A program made the translations under genes and the position numbers. A DNA stretch of 64,000 bases from Bostrychus sinensis. Taxonomy: Eukaryota; Chordata; Actinopteri; Gobiiformes; Eleotridae. Location: NCBI GenBank assembly GCA_020698575.1, contig CM036255.1:33503911-33567910 (forward strand). The letters run 5' to 3'. Shown here piece after piece: positions 22,301 through 33,058 of the stretch (positions are counted from its first letter, which is position 1; each line of letters starts with the position of its first letter). The notes under the pieces are model-generated. The model ran no database searches. It saw only the letters and a program-made list of their open reading frames with translations, and was not told the DNA's origin.

Positions 22301-23696
22301 GATGTGTTGCTTGTTTTGTTTGATGTGTTGCTTGTTTTGTTTGATGTGTTGCTTGTTTTGTTTGATGTGTTGCTTGTTTTGTTTGATGTGTTGCTTGTTT
22401 TGTTTGATGTGTTGCTTGTTTTGTTTGATGTGTTGCTTGTTTGTTTGATGTGTTGCTTGTTTTGTTTGATGTGTTGCTTGTTTTGTTTGATGTGTTTGTT
22501 GTTTTGTTTGATGTGTTGCTTGTTTTGTTTGATGTGTTTGTTGTTTTGTTTGATGTGTTTGTTGTTTTGTTTGATGTGTTGGTTGTTTTGTTTGATGTGT
22601 TGCTTGTTTTGTTTGATGTGTTGGTTGTTTTGTTTGATGTGTTGCTTGTTTTGTTTGATGTGTTGGTTGTTTTGTTTGATGTGTTGCTTGTTTTGTTTGA
22701 TGTGTTGCTTGTTTTGTTTGATGTGTTGCTTGTTTTGTTTGATGTGTTGCTTGTTTTGTTTGATGTGTTGGTTGTTTTGTTTGATGTGTTGCTTGTTTTG
22801 TTTGATGTGTTGGTTGTTTTGTTTGATGTGTTGGTTGTTTTGTTTGATGTGTTGCTTGTTTTGTTTGATGTGTTGGTTGTTTTGTTTGATGTGTTGGTTG
22901 TTTTGTTTGATGTGTTGCTTGTTTTGTTTGATGTGTTGGTTGTTTTGTTTGATGTGTTGGTTGTTTTGTTTGATGTGTTGGTTGTTTTGTTTGATGTGTT
23001 GCTTGTTTTGTTTGATGTGTTGGTTGTTTTGTTTGATGTGTTGGTTGTTTTGTTTGATGTGTTGGTTGTTTTGTTTGATGTGTTGGTTGTTTTGTTTGAT
23101 GTGTTTGTTGTTTTGTTTGATGTGTTGCTTGTTTTGTTTGATGTGTTGGTTGTTTTGTTTGATGTGTTGGTTGTTTTGTTTGATGTGTTGCTTGTTTTGT
23201 TTGATGTGTTGGTTGTTTTGTTTGATGTGTTGGTTGTTTTGTTTGATGTGTTGGTTGTTTTGTTTGATGTGTTGCTTGTTTTGTTTGATGTGTTGCTTGT
23301 TTTGTTTGATGTGTTGGTTGTTTTGTTTGATGTGTTGCTTGTTTTGTTTGATGTGTTGGTTGTTTTGTTTGATGTGTTGGTTGTTTTGTTTGATGTGTTG
23401 GTTGTTTTGTTTGATGTGTTGGTTGTTTTGTTTGATGTGTTGGTTGTTTTGTTTGATGTGTTGGTTGTTTTGTTTGATGTGTTGGTTGTTTTGTTTGATG
23501 TGTTGGTTGTTTTGTTTGATGTGTTGGTTGTTTTGTTTGATGTGTTGGTTGTTTTGTTTGATGTGTTGGTTGTTTTGTTTGATGTGTTGGTTGTTTTGTT
23601 TGATGTGTTGGTTGTTTTGTTTGATGTGTTGGTTGTTTTGTTTGATGTGTTGCTTGTTTTGTTTGATGTGTTGCTTGTTTTGTTTGATGTGTTGTT
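19391..23696 (+). repeat. 21-bp minisatellite (about 205 copies)
   Basis: The unit consists of TTGTTTTGTTTGATGTG followed by TTGG or TTGC, with rarer GTGG, TTTG, AGTT and ATGT variants. The plus strand is almost only G and T, with one A per unit. Because 21 is a multiple of three and the unit lacks stops, open frames of 561 to 1222 codons appear on both strands. Their peptides are only LFCLMCW- or THQTKQP-type repeats, so they are not genes. Confidence 0.97.
21322..22448 (+). repeat. Higher-order duplicate within the 21-bp array
   Basis: Variant order in about 20185-21063 reappears in about 21570-22448 at an offset of 1385 bp, which is 66 units minus one base. The shared 1-base deletion (CTTGTTTGTTTG) near 21056 and 22441, and a shared TTTAGTTTG variant at 20047 and 21327, mark the two copies. 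Confidence 0.8.
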
Positions 23697-23844
23697 TTTT
23701 TTGTGTAAAGTTCCACTGCGACTTAAACTTGATTCTCAGATTAACGCAGTTTTAAAAAACATCTGAGGAAATTGGCCAAAGTTAAAGTTTTTATCTCCGC
23801 ACAATTTTGAGATTTTAATCCATGCTTTTATTACAGCTCCTTGT

Positions 23845-23955
23845 GGTTCCCAAAGTGGGGTCCGGGGCCCCCTGGGAGTCTGCGAAGGTACTGCATGAGG
23901 GCCCCCAGAGGCTGTCTAAGTTAAGTACATAAAAAGAAAAATTGAGTTTGAAATG
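23845..23955 (+). mobile_element. Possible hAT-type left end
   Basis: GGTTCCCAAAGTGGGGTCCG resembles the terminus of a fish hAT group. A similar GGGGTCCGCG stretch lies at about 24537, but no clean right end or target duplication is visible. Confidence 0.35.
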
Positions 23956-24408
23956 CACTGTAAAAAACAATGCTGCAAAAACTCAAGGCACAACAGGATT
24001 GAGTTTTGGTGATCAACTCAAAATCTCAAGTTTTCAACAACTAATATTTTTTTACTCATACATAATATTCATTCATAAGTTTTACTCCCTATCTTTATTT
24101 TTTCCAGCTCATCTTACAGCAACTGACTCCACTGTTCAGAAAAAGTATTATTGATAATAATAAAAACTAAATATACTACATTTAACAAAAGAATCACTTT
24201 TTCTGAACTCTGTAAGTTGGCTGTAAGATGAGTAAAAAAATAATGATAGAGAGAAAAACTTAAAAATCAGAAAAGTTTTTAGACGTATGAACATCAAATT
24301 AAGGGAAAGTGTGGAAAACTTGAGATTTTGAGTTGGCCTCAAAAATCTTGAGGGATCCTTTGCCTTGAGTTATTGAGTTTTTGCAGCATTTTATTATTTT
24401 TTACAGTG
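23956..24408. mobile_element. Fold-back element, imperfect palindrome of 453 bp
   Basis: Begins CACTGTAAAAAACAATGCTG and ends with the inverted equivalent (TTTTTTACAGTG). Inner blocks also pair: CTCAAAATCTCAAGTTTTC with GAAAACTTGAGATTTTGAG, and CTCATCTTACAG with CTGTAAGATGAG. Nearly the whole element is one long hairpin. Confidence 0.75.
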
Positions 24409-24593
24409 TATTTGTTTAAAAATATAACTTTAAAACACTTTTTAGCCAATAGTCAGTGTCTTTTGTAATGTTTTTATAGAAATATATGGAGAAAAACATG
24501 AAAATAAAACTTGTGATGGAGGAAAGTTGTATTGTTGGGGTCCGCGTGGGATTGTGGTAAATTTAAGGCGGGCCGTGACACTTCCTGACTTTG

Positions 24594-25145
24594 GGAATGG
24601 CAGGTTTACGCACTTTACGCCGGGCTGAGCCAGTCATCCATCGCTCGGCTGCAGTGAGTTCAGAACACTGCTGCTCGGCTTTCAACAGGCAGCGTGAATA
24701 TGAGCTTACTTCCCCAGTTCTCCAGTCCCTCCATTGGCTTCCTGTTCACTTTCGTAATCATTTTAAGATTGTTTTATTTGTTTTTAGCCTTCACGGTGTT
24801 GCTCCTCAGTATTTGTCGGGACTTGCTCCAGCCCTGCAGCTCTCTGTCGTCAGCTCTGTCTCTGCTCGTCGACCCAAAAGTCCAGTCTTTAAATCTCTCC
24901 TTAAAACACATCTTTCCTTACCATTGCTATATGTTTGCGTTCTTACCATCGCTAACATTTGTGTCTTATCACTGTTCGTACTTGTGTCTATGCAGCGATC
25001 TATTATTTAAAATTGACTGAAATGCCTTACTATTTTTTGTTATTTATATTTCTGGAAATGTAAATATGTTTTGTTATTATTCTTGTACGAGCAGGAAGCT
25101 AAAAATAAGTTGTTTTGATTTGTTCTATGTAATATAGGGGTGGGA
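24594..25145 (+). mobile_element. L2-like LINE 3' coding fragment
   Basis: Plus-frame residues include FNRQREYELTSPVLQSLHWL, then PVHFRNHFKIVLFVFSLHGV and APQYLSGLAPAL, with frameshifts. This is the C-terminal part of fish L2-type polyproteins. Its 3' UTR is interrupted by the TTAA element at 25146 and seems to resume after 25919. Confidence 0.75.
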
Positions 25146-25149
25146 TTAA

Positions 25150-25915
25150 AGTTACACTGTGTAACTTTTCTCCTAAATATGTGGGGCATACTGACTTGTT
25201 TTTGTGATTTTTTGAGCGATTATAAGGCCTGAGGCGCGATCTGTTGCTCCGAGCGGGGCTTCTGTACTGAGAAACCGCCCTCGCAACTTGGCCGGGAGCG
25301 CTCCGCTGTTCAGGAAAAGTCACGTGACAGGGAACGACTCGCTTTACGGCATTCCCTTCTGCTCTTATACCTGAGGCGCAGTATAACCAGGAAGCTACTT
25401 TTAGCGTTGTTATTTTCGCCAGTTCGTCAGGGCCGAAGGACACAAGAAGATGAAGACAATGTCGGACGAGGCAAGAAAAAGAAAATGTGAAAGGGACCGC
25501 ACCAGATCGCAGACAAGAGTCAACATCGGACAGACTTTTGCTCGCTGGCGTCAGATGAGAGACAGAGAAGGCTGCAAATCAGATCACGTTTTTGCTTCTT
25601 TATTGTTGGGCAGGTAAATTAGCCTCTTTATTTTTTCTTTAGAACGTGCTTTTTCATACAGTTATTAGTTGTTTTTACTGCGACCATTGCGCGATATTTG
25701 TTGATAAGCTAACGCTAGCGCTAACTCTATAGAAGATCCAGTCCAAACTTCCAAAGGTAGCAGCAGGTCAACTAAAGTTGAAACAATGATGGAAATAGAC
25801 GCACGCTCGCACAGTTTCAGAAGGAGGAGGGGCCCTAGTGTTTACGTTTTGTGACGGTGCAGTGGCACCTGTGGCCTCTAGAGGCGCAAGACCGGGAATC
25901 TTACACAGTGTAACT
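25150..25915 (+). mobile_element. TTAA-flanked DNA transposon (766 bp, non-autonomous)
   Basis: TTAA at 25146-25149 and 25916-25919 flanks perfect 15-bp inverted ends AGTTACACTGTGTAA. The end sequence is itself palindromic. A TTAA target points to a piggyBac- or Kolobok-type element. No transposase core is present, only a short N-terminal-like frame. Confidence 0.8.
25450..25617 (+). pseudogene. 55-codon open frame inside the TTAA transposon
   Basis: Reads MKTMSDEARKRKCERDRTRS, then QTRVNIGQTFARWRQMRDRE and GCKSDHVFASLLLGR before TAA. The TAA overlaps a good splice donor (CAG|GTAAAT). The piece therefore looks like a first coding exon. The RVNIGxxFxRWRxxRDxxGxKSD pattern is, from memory, common at the start of uncharacterised fish proteins linked to mobile elements. 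Downstream exons are not visible here. Function is unknown. Confidence 0.5.
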
Positions 25916-25919
25916 TTAA

Positions 25920-26129
25920 ATAAGTTTTCTTCCTCCCACTCCTTTTCCAGCCTTAAAAGAAACAGTTTTCAATGTAATTATGATTCTGTATGCACTGTAT
26001 ATTTGTCTTCAGTTGCTCCAAACAAATAAAGACTAACTAACTAAATTCTGTTTGGCTTTTAACTTTATTTGAGATGTTGATGTTTATTGTTTCTTTTACA
26101 TAATTTTTAGTGTTAGTATTTGTTTTAAC
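25920..26129 (+). mobile_element. LINE 3' UTR remnants
   Basis: AACAAATAAAGACTAACTAAC at about 26018-26040 looks like a LINE end with a short tandem tail. The following AT-rich sequence appears to be the upstream part of another LINE 3' UTR, split by the hAT element at 26130. Confidence 0.45.
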
Positions 26130-27190
26130 CAGGCTCGTGCAGAGACTTCTACAGCGGCAGGTGCTCAAAGTGAAAAAGGGGCACATACTGTATAACCAGA
26201 TTTTAAAACACTGTTGTGTTAGGACTGTGGCAAGACTCTCACACAACTGTTACATTTCTGTGTATACTATGATATATTACAATACAGTAAGGATGAAGCT
26301 GTACATTTTTAATAACATTTTGGGAAAATAATAAAAAACTAATGAACATATAAAAAGTAAACAAAAACACACTGCATGACACTAAACTAAATAATGTAAT
26401 TTTATCCATGCTCTGACAAGAGGAGAAATATTCCCAGCACTGAGGAAGTCCTTAGACATTTTTAGTAATAAATTAAATAAGTTATGTGGGAACAAGATTT
26501 TGGGACATCACATTTTTTCTTTTCAGATCACATTTTGCCAGCTCCCATCACCAACTAGTTCATTTTTTTGCACAATTATAGCAAATTCTCGCAATTTAAT
26601 TGCATTAAAATGCCTAAATGCTAACTGCAATCCATTATTTATAAGCAACCCGATCTAAAAATAAAAAGATTTTATGCTAACAACAATCACAAAGCATTTT
26701 GTAAATATCTAGGTGGTTAGCAAGTAGCGGTCAAAAGCTCAGTATTTAAACAGAAATTATCTAACGTGCGTGCGTAATACTTTCATGGCTTTGTCTTACA
26801 AATCACACGACACGAACAGCTCACTGACGGTTCTTTCATTCCCAGTGACTGTACTGGGTTTAAGTTCTGGAATCGGGACCAAAAAAATGATAACAGCCCT
26901 CTTTATTGGCTTAGCAGTTCGCTCTTTCTCCTCTGTTTTCAGCTGCGCAACTCACGGAGGCAAAAGGTTAAAGGTCACGAGGGGCTGGCGGCCGTGTGAT
27001 GTCATTTATTTCAAATTATTAATAATTAATGAATGAATAAATGCTCTTATGAAGAGCCACATGAGGGCTTAAAGCCACAAAAAAAAAAAAAAAAAAAAGA
27101 CCAAGGACCAAAAGGGCACTCGGAGGCAAGGGGCAAAAGGGGCAGGTGCTCAAGCCCCCCCCCCCCCCCCCCCCCCTCTGCACGTGCCTG
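26130..27190. mobile_element. hAT-type element with 8-bp target duplication (1061 bp)
   Basis: Ends CAGGCTCGTGCAGAG and CTCTGCACGTGCCTG are inverted copies. The flanks GTTTTAAC (26122-26129) and GTTTTAAT (27191-27198) agree at seven of eight bases, as expected for a hAT insertion. No transposase frame is left. It contains a 20-nt poly(A) run near 27079 and a C run near 27147. Confidence 0.8.
27147..27177 (+). repeat. C homopolymer run
   Basis: About 30 consecutive C bases just inside the right end of the hAT element. The minus strand is a pure G run. Length is likely unstable or misassembled. Confidence 0.85.
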
Positions 27191-27198
27191 GTTTTAAT

Positions 27199-27310
27199 TA
27201 CTCTTTTTATCTTTGTTCTTATGTGTTTTATTTTGGAGATGTATGTTTTAACTGTGAACTGTGTTGATTTTAAAGTGCTCTAGAAATAAAGTTGGACTGG
27301 ATTGGACGGG
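27199..27310 (+). mobile_element. LINE 3' tail interrupted by the hAT element
   Basis: TTTTAAAGTGCTCTAGAAAT, then AAAGTTGG and ATTGG repeats, form an L2-like terminus. It joins naturally to the AT-rich sequence before 26129 if the hAT element and one target copy are removed. Confidence 0.5.
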
Positions 27311-29070
27311 ATAATAAAATCATTTTACAGTTACGTCATGCTTCATTTAAAATATTTTCCAATTGGGAAAATCCAAAGCATTTTACCAAAATCATAAGCC
27401 ATGTAAATGTCATGCAAACTCGCGTCACAGTTCTCCAAAAACAAACATCTCAGAGTGTCAGGAATGTGCCCGGAGGCGAGTTCGAACTGCTGCGCTTCAA
27501 CAACAGGTTTTACCATCGATGCTCACTGTGGACTTGATTAAACAGAGTCGTTAGTCATCAGTCACACATAACATGAAGAAGGAAGAAGAAGAAGAAGAAG
27601 AAGTGTTTTTTATGGTTTTACAGAAGCAGGAAGCAGTGCACACACAGAGAGTTATTTCAAGCCACATTCTAATTTAAACTCGTATTACTCACCAGCACGA
27701 GACCAGGAAGTCCCCGGTTACATCCTCAAAGTCTTTACCACAGATCAAATATCAGACGACGGGCGGTGAACTGCGCGGCTAAAGGTCACAGGATAATTGT
27801 AAACTGTAACCACAGAAGTAATCAGACCTGTCAGCACTGATCCCCTGCTGCTGTTATACTTGTGTTTACTGTGATAGAACCAACTCTTTATAGCATCATT
27901 TAAAGAAGGCTCTGGGTTCAGTGTTAATCAGAAATAAGAAACCCAATTATTCAAAAATTACTTCCAAAAATACACCTAATACTATTGCAGTGCAGAAATA
28001 ATACACAATATATCGATGTTATCATACCTCTTTATTAAAATAAAACATATGGTATATATTCTTACATTCAATATTAAATTCAAAACAACAACAACAAAAA
28101 ACATTTTATTTTACAACTAGGGCCTCAGTGTGTGTTAGCTTAGCACATGAGAAATATGATGTGGTGCCCATTGTTTGCAAAGGTTAGTAAAAAAAAAATT
28201 GCTTCTACCAGTGTTTAATCAGACAGAAAATGAAATAAAAATTTTGAATAAAGATCTGGAGCTAGGCTGCTAGCTATGGGCTACTGTTAGCTTGAAATAA
28301 GCTAATCACCGGCACAGCAGCACAGAGGCATGAGATTTAAGACAAAACTCCTTAAATCAGTGTTGAACAGCTACAAAAATATAGCACTAAATGATTTTAT
28401 GGTATAAAGATGAACTTACCACACGTCTTTCATCAAACGCAGAAGCAGAAAAACTGTGTGCGTTTGGTTTAAAGCTGGGCGTAGCGACAGAGGACAGAGT
28501 CAGTTCTGTGAGACTGTAGTCACTCTGCTGCTGTAGTAACTCCTGTTATTACACTGTTTATTAACACTGTTTACAACTGTTTATTAACACTGTCACTGTT
28601 AACTCTGGATATTTACACCCACACTGAAGGGAATTTTACTCTAATCTCTGTTTAGTAACTGCTGCCATTGTTAAATTAACTATGAAAGAGTTAATGTTTA
28701 TTACCACTGTGTTTTTTTACTCTTGAGAATTTACTGTTCTCCTCTCTCGGAGCAGACATTTCTTCGGTTCAATTTGGAAATGGCCAATCACAGCCATTTA
28801 TTGGAAGAGCTAACCAAGATGGCGCTAGCTACCTAACGTATGTGTGTCCTGAGTCGGACACTTTCAGCTAAAATCCTATTACTTTTTTATCTTCAACAAG
28901 TCATAAAGTCGCTCATTTAATATCTTCATTAATGCAAATTGTATAAAATAAAAGTACATTTTCTTACATTTATAACGATATATTGGTTGGATAGTTTCTT
29001 TTACAAATATTTTATTGCGGCCGTATGAAAGAGCGCTTTTGTCCGAGGTTTAAGCTCGGCAGTGCTATGT
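27311..29070. other. Intergenic stretch, no gene seen
   Basis: Contains a short GAA microsatellite at 27578-27603 and AT-rich sequence. No recognisable protein or element boundary was found. Confidence 0.4.
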
Positions 29071-29379
29071 AAAATTTTGAAATAATGAGAAAAATTAAGA
29101 GATATTTCAGAAAAAAGTTTGGTTAGATATTTGAAGATATTTGAGGAAAATATGAAAATAATAAGAAAAATTAGAAGATATTTCGGGAAATATTTGAAAT
29201 AATGAGAAAAATTAAGAGATATTTCAGGAAAATTTGGAAAAAATTAGAAAAATTAAGAAATATTTCAGGAAAAAAAATTTAATAAGAAAAATTAAGAAAT
29301 ATTTCAGGAAAATTTTGAAATAATGAGAAAAATTAAGAGAAATTTGAGGAAAATTAAAAAAATATTGAGGAAAATTAAG
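29071..29379 (+). repeat. Degenerate A-rich tandem repeat (about 35-45 bp period)
   Basis: Repeated AAAATTAAGAGATATTTCAG-like blocks alternate with AATAATGAGAAAA. Copies are diverged, so the period is approximate. Confidence 0.75.
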
Positions 29380-29471
29380 CAGTGCTCACATCAACCTTAG
29401 ATTTAACAGTAACAATATAGAACTGTATTTTCTGCTCTGGTTGAGTATTATTCTGTTCTATATACCTCACA

Positions 29472-29486
29472 CTGCCACCTACTGTT
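29472..29486 (-). promoter_or_regulatory. CTCF-like core motif
   Basis: The minus strand reads AACAGTAGGTGGCAG, matching the CTCF core except at the first position. Motif evidence only. Confidence 0.3.
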
Positions 29487-29524
29487 AGGGAGTGTAAATT
29501 GATTATTTCATTTTAAAAATGACT

Positions 29525-29610
29525 TTTTTGCTGTGGCAAAGGCCCACGACCCACTGGAAACAGTCCTGCGACCCACTTTTGGGTCCCGACCCACCAGTTG
29601 AGAACCACTG
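29525..29610 (+). mobile_element. hAT-type right end
   Basis: GGGTCCCGACCCACCAGTTG followed by AGAACCACTG is the inverted form of the CAGTGGTTCTCAACTGGTGG terminus of a widespread vertebrate hAT group. The left end was not found. Confidence 0.6.
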
Positions 29611-29823
29611 GTGTAGACAACATCCGACCACAGATCACCTGCCTTACATTTTATACTGTAAAAAAACATCAGCTTGATGGGAAATAAATATTTTATTACA
29701 GTACTGTAAAATTATGAAAGTAAACTAGACTGCCCTGCAGAGAGCAGCTGAACGCAGAGGTAAACAGTTTATGATTAAGAATTCAGACTTAAAAGTTTAT
29801 TCAGTGAAACAGTCACCTGTGGC

Positions 29824-30236
29824 CAGTGCTGGTCCTGTATGTTTGGGGGCCCTAAGCAGGATAGGGTTGGGGGCCATTAGACCATTTTAATTTTATCATA
29901 TAACATTTGAATTTAATTTGAATAAAACACTGACTGACTATTTTTCTAAGGTGCTTTGAGACATTTTTGACTTCTAAACTCAGGAGGGGGGGGGGGGTGG
30001 GGGGGGGGCAGGTAAACAGGAATTAATACAAAGACTGCATTGGCCCCAAATTTCAGACAGAGCCGCAGCAAAAATGACCCTTCGCAATTGCAAGCAGAAT
30101 ATTATAACCACAATATTAATCAGATAGAGCTGGCAAATTAATCAAATAAGCAAATAATGGATCAGCCTTGGGGCCCCCTAATGCCTGTGGGGCCCTATGC
30201 AGCTGCGTAGTTTGCCAGAAGTAAGGACCGGCCCTG
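29824..30236. mobile_element. Short hAT-like element with inverted ends (413 bp)
   Basis: Left end CAGTGCTGGTCCTGTATG; right end, inverted, CAGGGCCGGTCCTTACTT. Internal GGGGGCCCT blocks near both ends also pair. The 8-bp flanks CCTGTGGC and GCTGCGGT agree only partly. It has a G run at 29983-30008. Confidence 0.6.
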
Positions 30237-30705
30237 GCTGCGGTACAAACGGTTGTCTGGCTCAGTTTTTGGATCTGAGAGGATTTTCCCAGCTTTGTGA
30301 GTGAATTTTTTTCTGCCTCGGTTGCAGCGCTGTACAAACAGATAATGGAGAAAGTCAGAACACTCGCCACAAAAGCACTGTAAAACATTTTCAGCATTGC
30401 TTTGTCCACATCAAAAGACAGCAGTTTGTTTGTTTGTTTGTTTTTTAACCGGCGTGTTGTCCTTAGGGGCCATTCTAACTCAAAAATGTGATCTTTTGCC
30501 GTTGTATTCATCAGAAAGTCTGAGGTCTACTGAAGGTAAATGAAGGAAAAAGAAATGTTTAGTGGGTTGCACTGAAGCAAGACTAAAGGTGCAACACAAA
30601 AATGATTGACAGTTGATGCTTTACTCTTTAAAAAACACTCAAACAACTGGGAGGAGACTAAGAAAGTATAGTTTCAGTTCTCAGAGTGCATCGCAGCAAA
30701 AAGTT

Positions 30706-30813
30706 CAAAGGCAGTCATCTGGATTTGATTTTTTAAGTTGAAGATGTTTCACCTTTTATCCAAGAGGCTTTCTCAATTCTGAGTTGAGAAAGCCTCTTGG
30801 ATGACTGCCTTTG
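30706..30813. repeat. Inverted repeat with 8-nt spacer
   Basis: CAAAGGCAGTCATC (30706) pairs with GATGACTGCCTTTG (30800), and CCAAGAGGCTTTCTCAA (30760) pairs with TTGAGAAAGCCTCTTGG (30784). The GATGTTTCACCTTTTATCC context is a common fish repeat, but I cannot name the family. Confidence 0.7.
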
Positions 30814-31035
30814 AGCCTCTTGTTGTGAAGTACCTCGATATGTGTCCAAGTTTAAGTTTAAGGTTCTGCATCGTGTGCATTTCTGCAAAGGTAAAATATC
30901 CTAAATGTTCCCAGACACTGAAGAGCAGCTGCAGATCTCCTGAGGCAGATCTGTTTAAAATTAGTTTTAGATTGGTCCTCAGACTTTTTTCTGCAGCCTT
31001 TGAAATTGATTTACAGCAGAAACAGCTATCTATGG

Positions 31036-32549
31036 ACTAAACCAGGTCTAAACCAGGTCTAAACCAGGTCTAAACCAGGTCTAAACCAGGTCTAAACCAG
31101 GACTAAACCAGGTCTAAACCAGGACTAAACCAGATCTAAACCAGGTCTAAACCAGGTCTAAACCAGGACTAAACCAGGTCTAAACCAGGACTAAACCAGG
31201 ACTAAACCAGGTCTAAACCAGGACTAAACCAGGACTAAACCAGGACTAAACCAGGACTAAACCAGGTCTAAACCAGGACTAAACCAGGACTAAACCAGGT
31301 CTAAACCAGGACTAAACCAGGACTAAACCAGGACTAAACCAGGTCTAAACCAGGTCTAAACCAGGACTAAACCAGGTCTAAACCAGGTCTAAACCAGGTC
31401 TAAACCAGGACTAAACCAGGACTAAACCAGGTCTAAACCAGGACTAAACCAGGACTAAACCAGGACTAAACCAGGACTAAACCAGGTCTAAACCAGGACT
31501 AAACCAGGACTAAACCAGGTCTAAACCAGGTCTAAACCAGGACTAAACCAGGTCTAAACCAGGTCTAAACCAGGACTAAACCAGGTCTAAACCAGGACTA
31601 AACCAGGACTAAACCAGGACTAAACCAGGTCTAAACCAGGTCTAAACCAGGTCTAAACCAGGTCTAAACCAGGGCTAAACCAGGACTAAACCAGGACTAA
31701 ACCAGGACTAAACCAGGACTAAACCAGGTCTAAACCAGGACTAAACCAGGACTAAACCAGGTCTAAACCAGGACTAAACCAGGTCTAAACCAGGACTAAA
31801 CCAGGACTAAACCAGGTCTAAACCAGGACTAAACCAGGACTAAACCAGGACTAAACCAGGTCTAAACCAGGACTAAACCAGGTCTAAACCAGGTCTAAAC
31901 CAGGACTAAACCAGGTCTAAACCAGGACTAAACCAGGACTAAACCAGGACTAAACCAGGTCTAAACCAGGTCTAAACCAGGACTAAACCAGGTCTAAACC
32001 AGGTCTAAACCAGGGCTAAACCAGGACTAAACCAGGACTAAACCAGGTCTAAACCAGGACTAAACCAGGTCTAAACCAGGTCTAAACCAGGACTAAACCA
32101 GGTCTAAACCAGGACTAAACCAGGACTAAACCAGGTCTAAACCAGGACTAAACCAGGTCTAAACCAGGACTAAACCAGGTCTAAACCAGGACTAAACCAG
32201 GACTAAACCAGGTCTAAACCAGGACTAAACCAGGTCTAAACCAGGACTAAACCAGGACTAAACCAGGACTAAACCAGGTCTAAACCAGGTCTAAACCAGG
32301 ACTAAACCAGGTCTAAACCAGGTCTAAACCAGGGCTAAACCAGGACTAAACCAGGACTAAACCAGGTCTAAACCAGGACTAAACCAGGTCTAAACCAGGT
32401 CTAAACCAGGACTAAACCAGGTCTAAACCAGGACTAAACCAGGACTAAACCAGGTCTAAACCAGGACTAAACCAGGTCTAAACCAGGACTAAACCAGGAC
32501 TAAACCAGGTCTAAACCAGGACTAAACCAGGTCTAAACCAGGACTAAAC
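31036..32549 (-). repeat. 11-bp minisatellite, locus 3 (about 138 copies, inverted)
   Basis: Units ACTAAACCAGG and TCTAAACCAGG are the reverse complement of the 8.2-10.6 kb array. Multi-unit blocks recur; for example an ordered block at about 31960-32120 matches about 32270-32430. Confidence 0.97.
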
Positions 32550-32588
32550 TCCCAGTACAAGCTCCTCAGTGTGACAGTAGTAGTAGCA

Positions 32589-32798
32589 GTCCTCTGTCCC
32601 AGTCTGAACCGGTCCTGCCTCTGTCCTCTGTCCCAGTCTGAACCGGTCCTGCCTCTGTCCTCTGTCCCAGTCTGAACCGGTCCGCCCCCCTCTGTCCTCT
32701 GTCCCAGTCTGAACTGGTCCGCCCCCCTCTGTCCTCTGTCCCAGTCTGAACTGGTCCGCCCCCCTCTGTCCTCTGTCCCAGTCTGAACTGGTCCGCCC
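32589..32798 (+). repeat. 34-37-bp minisatellite (6 copies)
   Basis: Six copies built on CTCTGTCCCAGTCTGAAC followed by CGGTCCTGC or TGGTCCGCC. Two unit lengths (34 and 37 bp) differ in the C run. Confidence 0.92.
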
Positions 32799-32898
32799 AC
32801 AGCCTCCTCTCTGTGGTATAACACTCTGTTTTTGAAAGGCATTCTTCACCTTTGGGTTGGTTTTGTCATCGCTGACTGTTAATTGTTCTGCAGAGCTC

Positions 32899-32940
32899 AG
32901 GGTCAGGGGTCAGAGGTCAAGGGTCAGGGGTCAGGGGTCC
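32899..32940 (+). promoter_or_regulatory. Tandem GGGTCA/AGGTCA half-sites including a DR1
   Basis: AGGTCAAGGGTCA at 32914-32926 is a direct repeat of nuclear-receptor half-sites with one spacer base, inside a short run of GGGTCA copies. It may be chance within a small tandem repeat. Confidence 0.25.
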
Positions 32941-32982
32941 AAAGGCAGAGGAGACCTGTTGTATGGATACGAGGAGGAGTCA

Positions 32983-33050
32983 AGCCCATAGACATTAATA
33001 AAACACAAATTATGGAAATGTTGGGACTTTTTAAAAATGTGTTTCTGTGT
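32983..33050 (+). repeat. Duplicated block A, copy 1
   Basis: Starts AGCCCATAGACATTAATAAA and is identical to 33926-33993, an offset of 943 bp. Confidence 0.92.
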
Positions 33051-33058
33051 TGCTGTGC

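Noticed and set aside
19378..23766. Open frames of 561, 796, 805, 441 and 1222 codons
   Set aside because: All are translations of a stop-free 21-bp repeat in several frames on both strands. The peptides are simple seven-residue repeats with no real start, domain or unique sequence.
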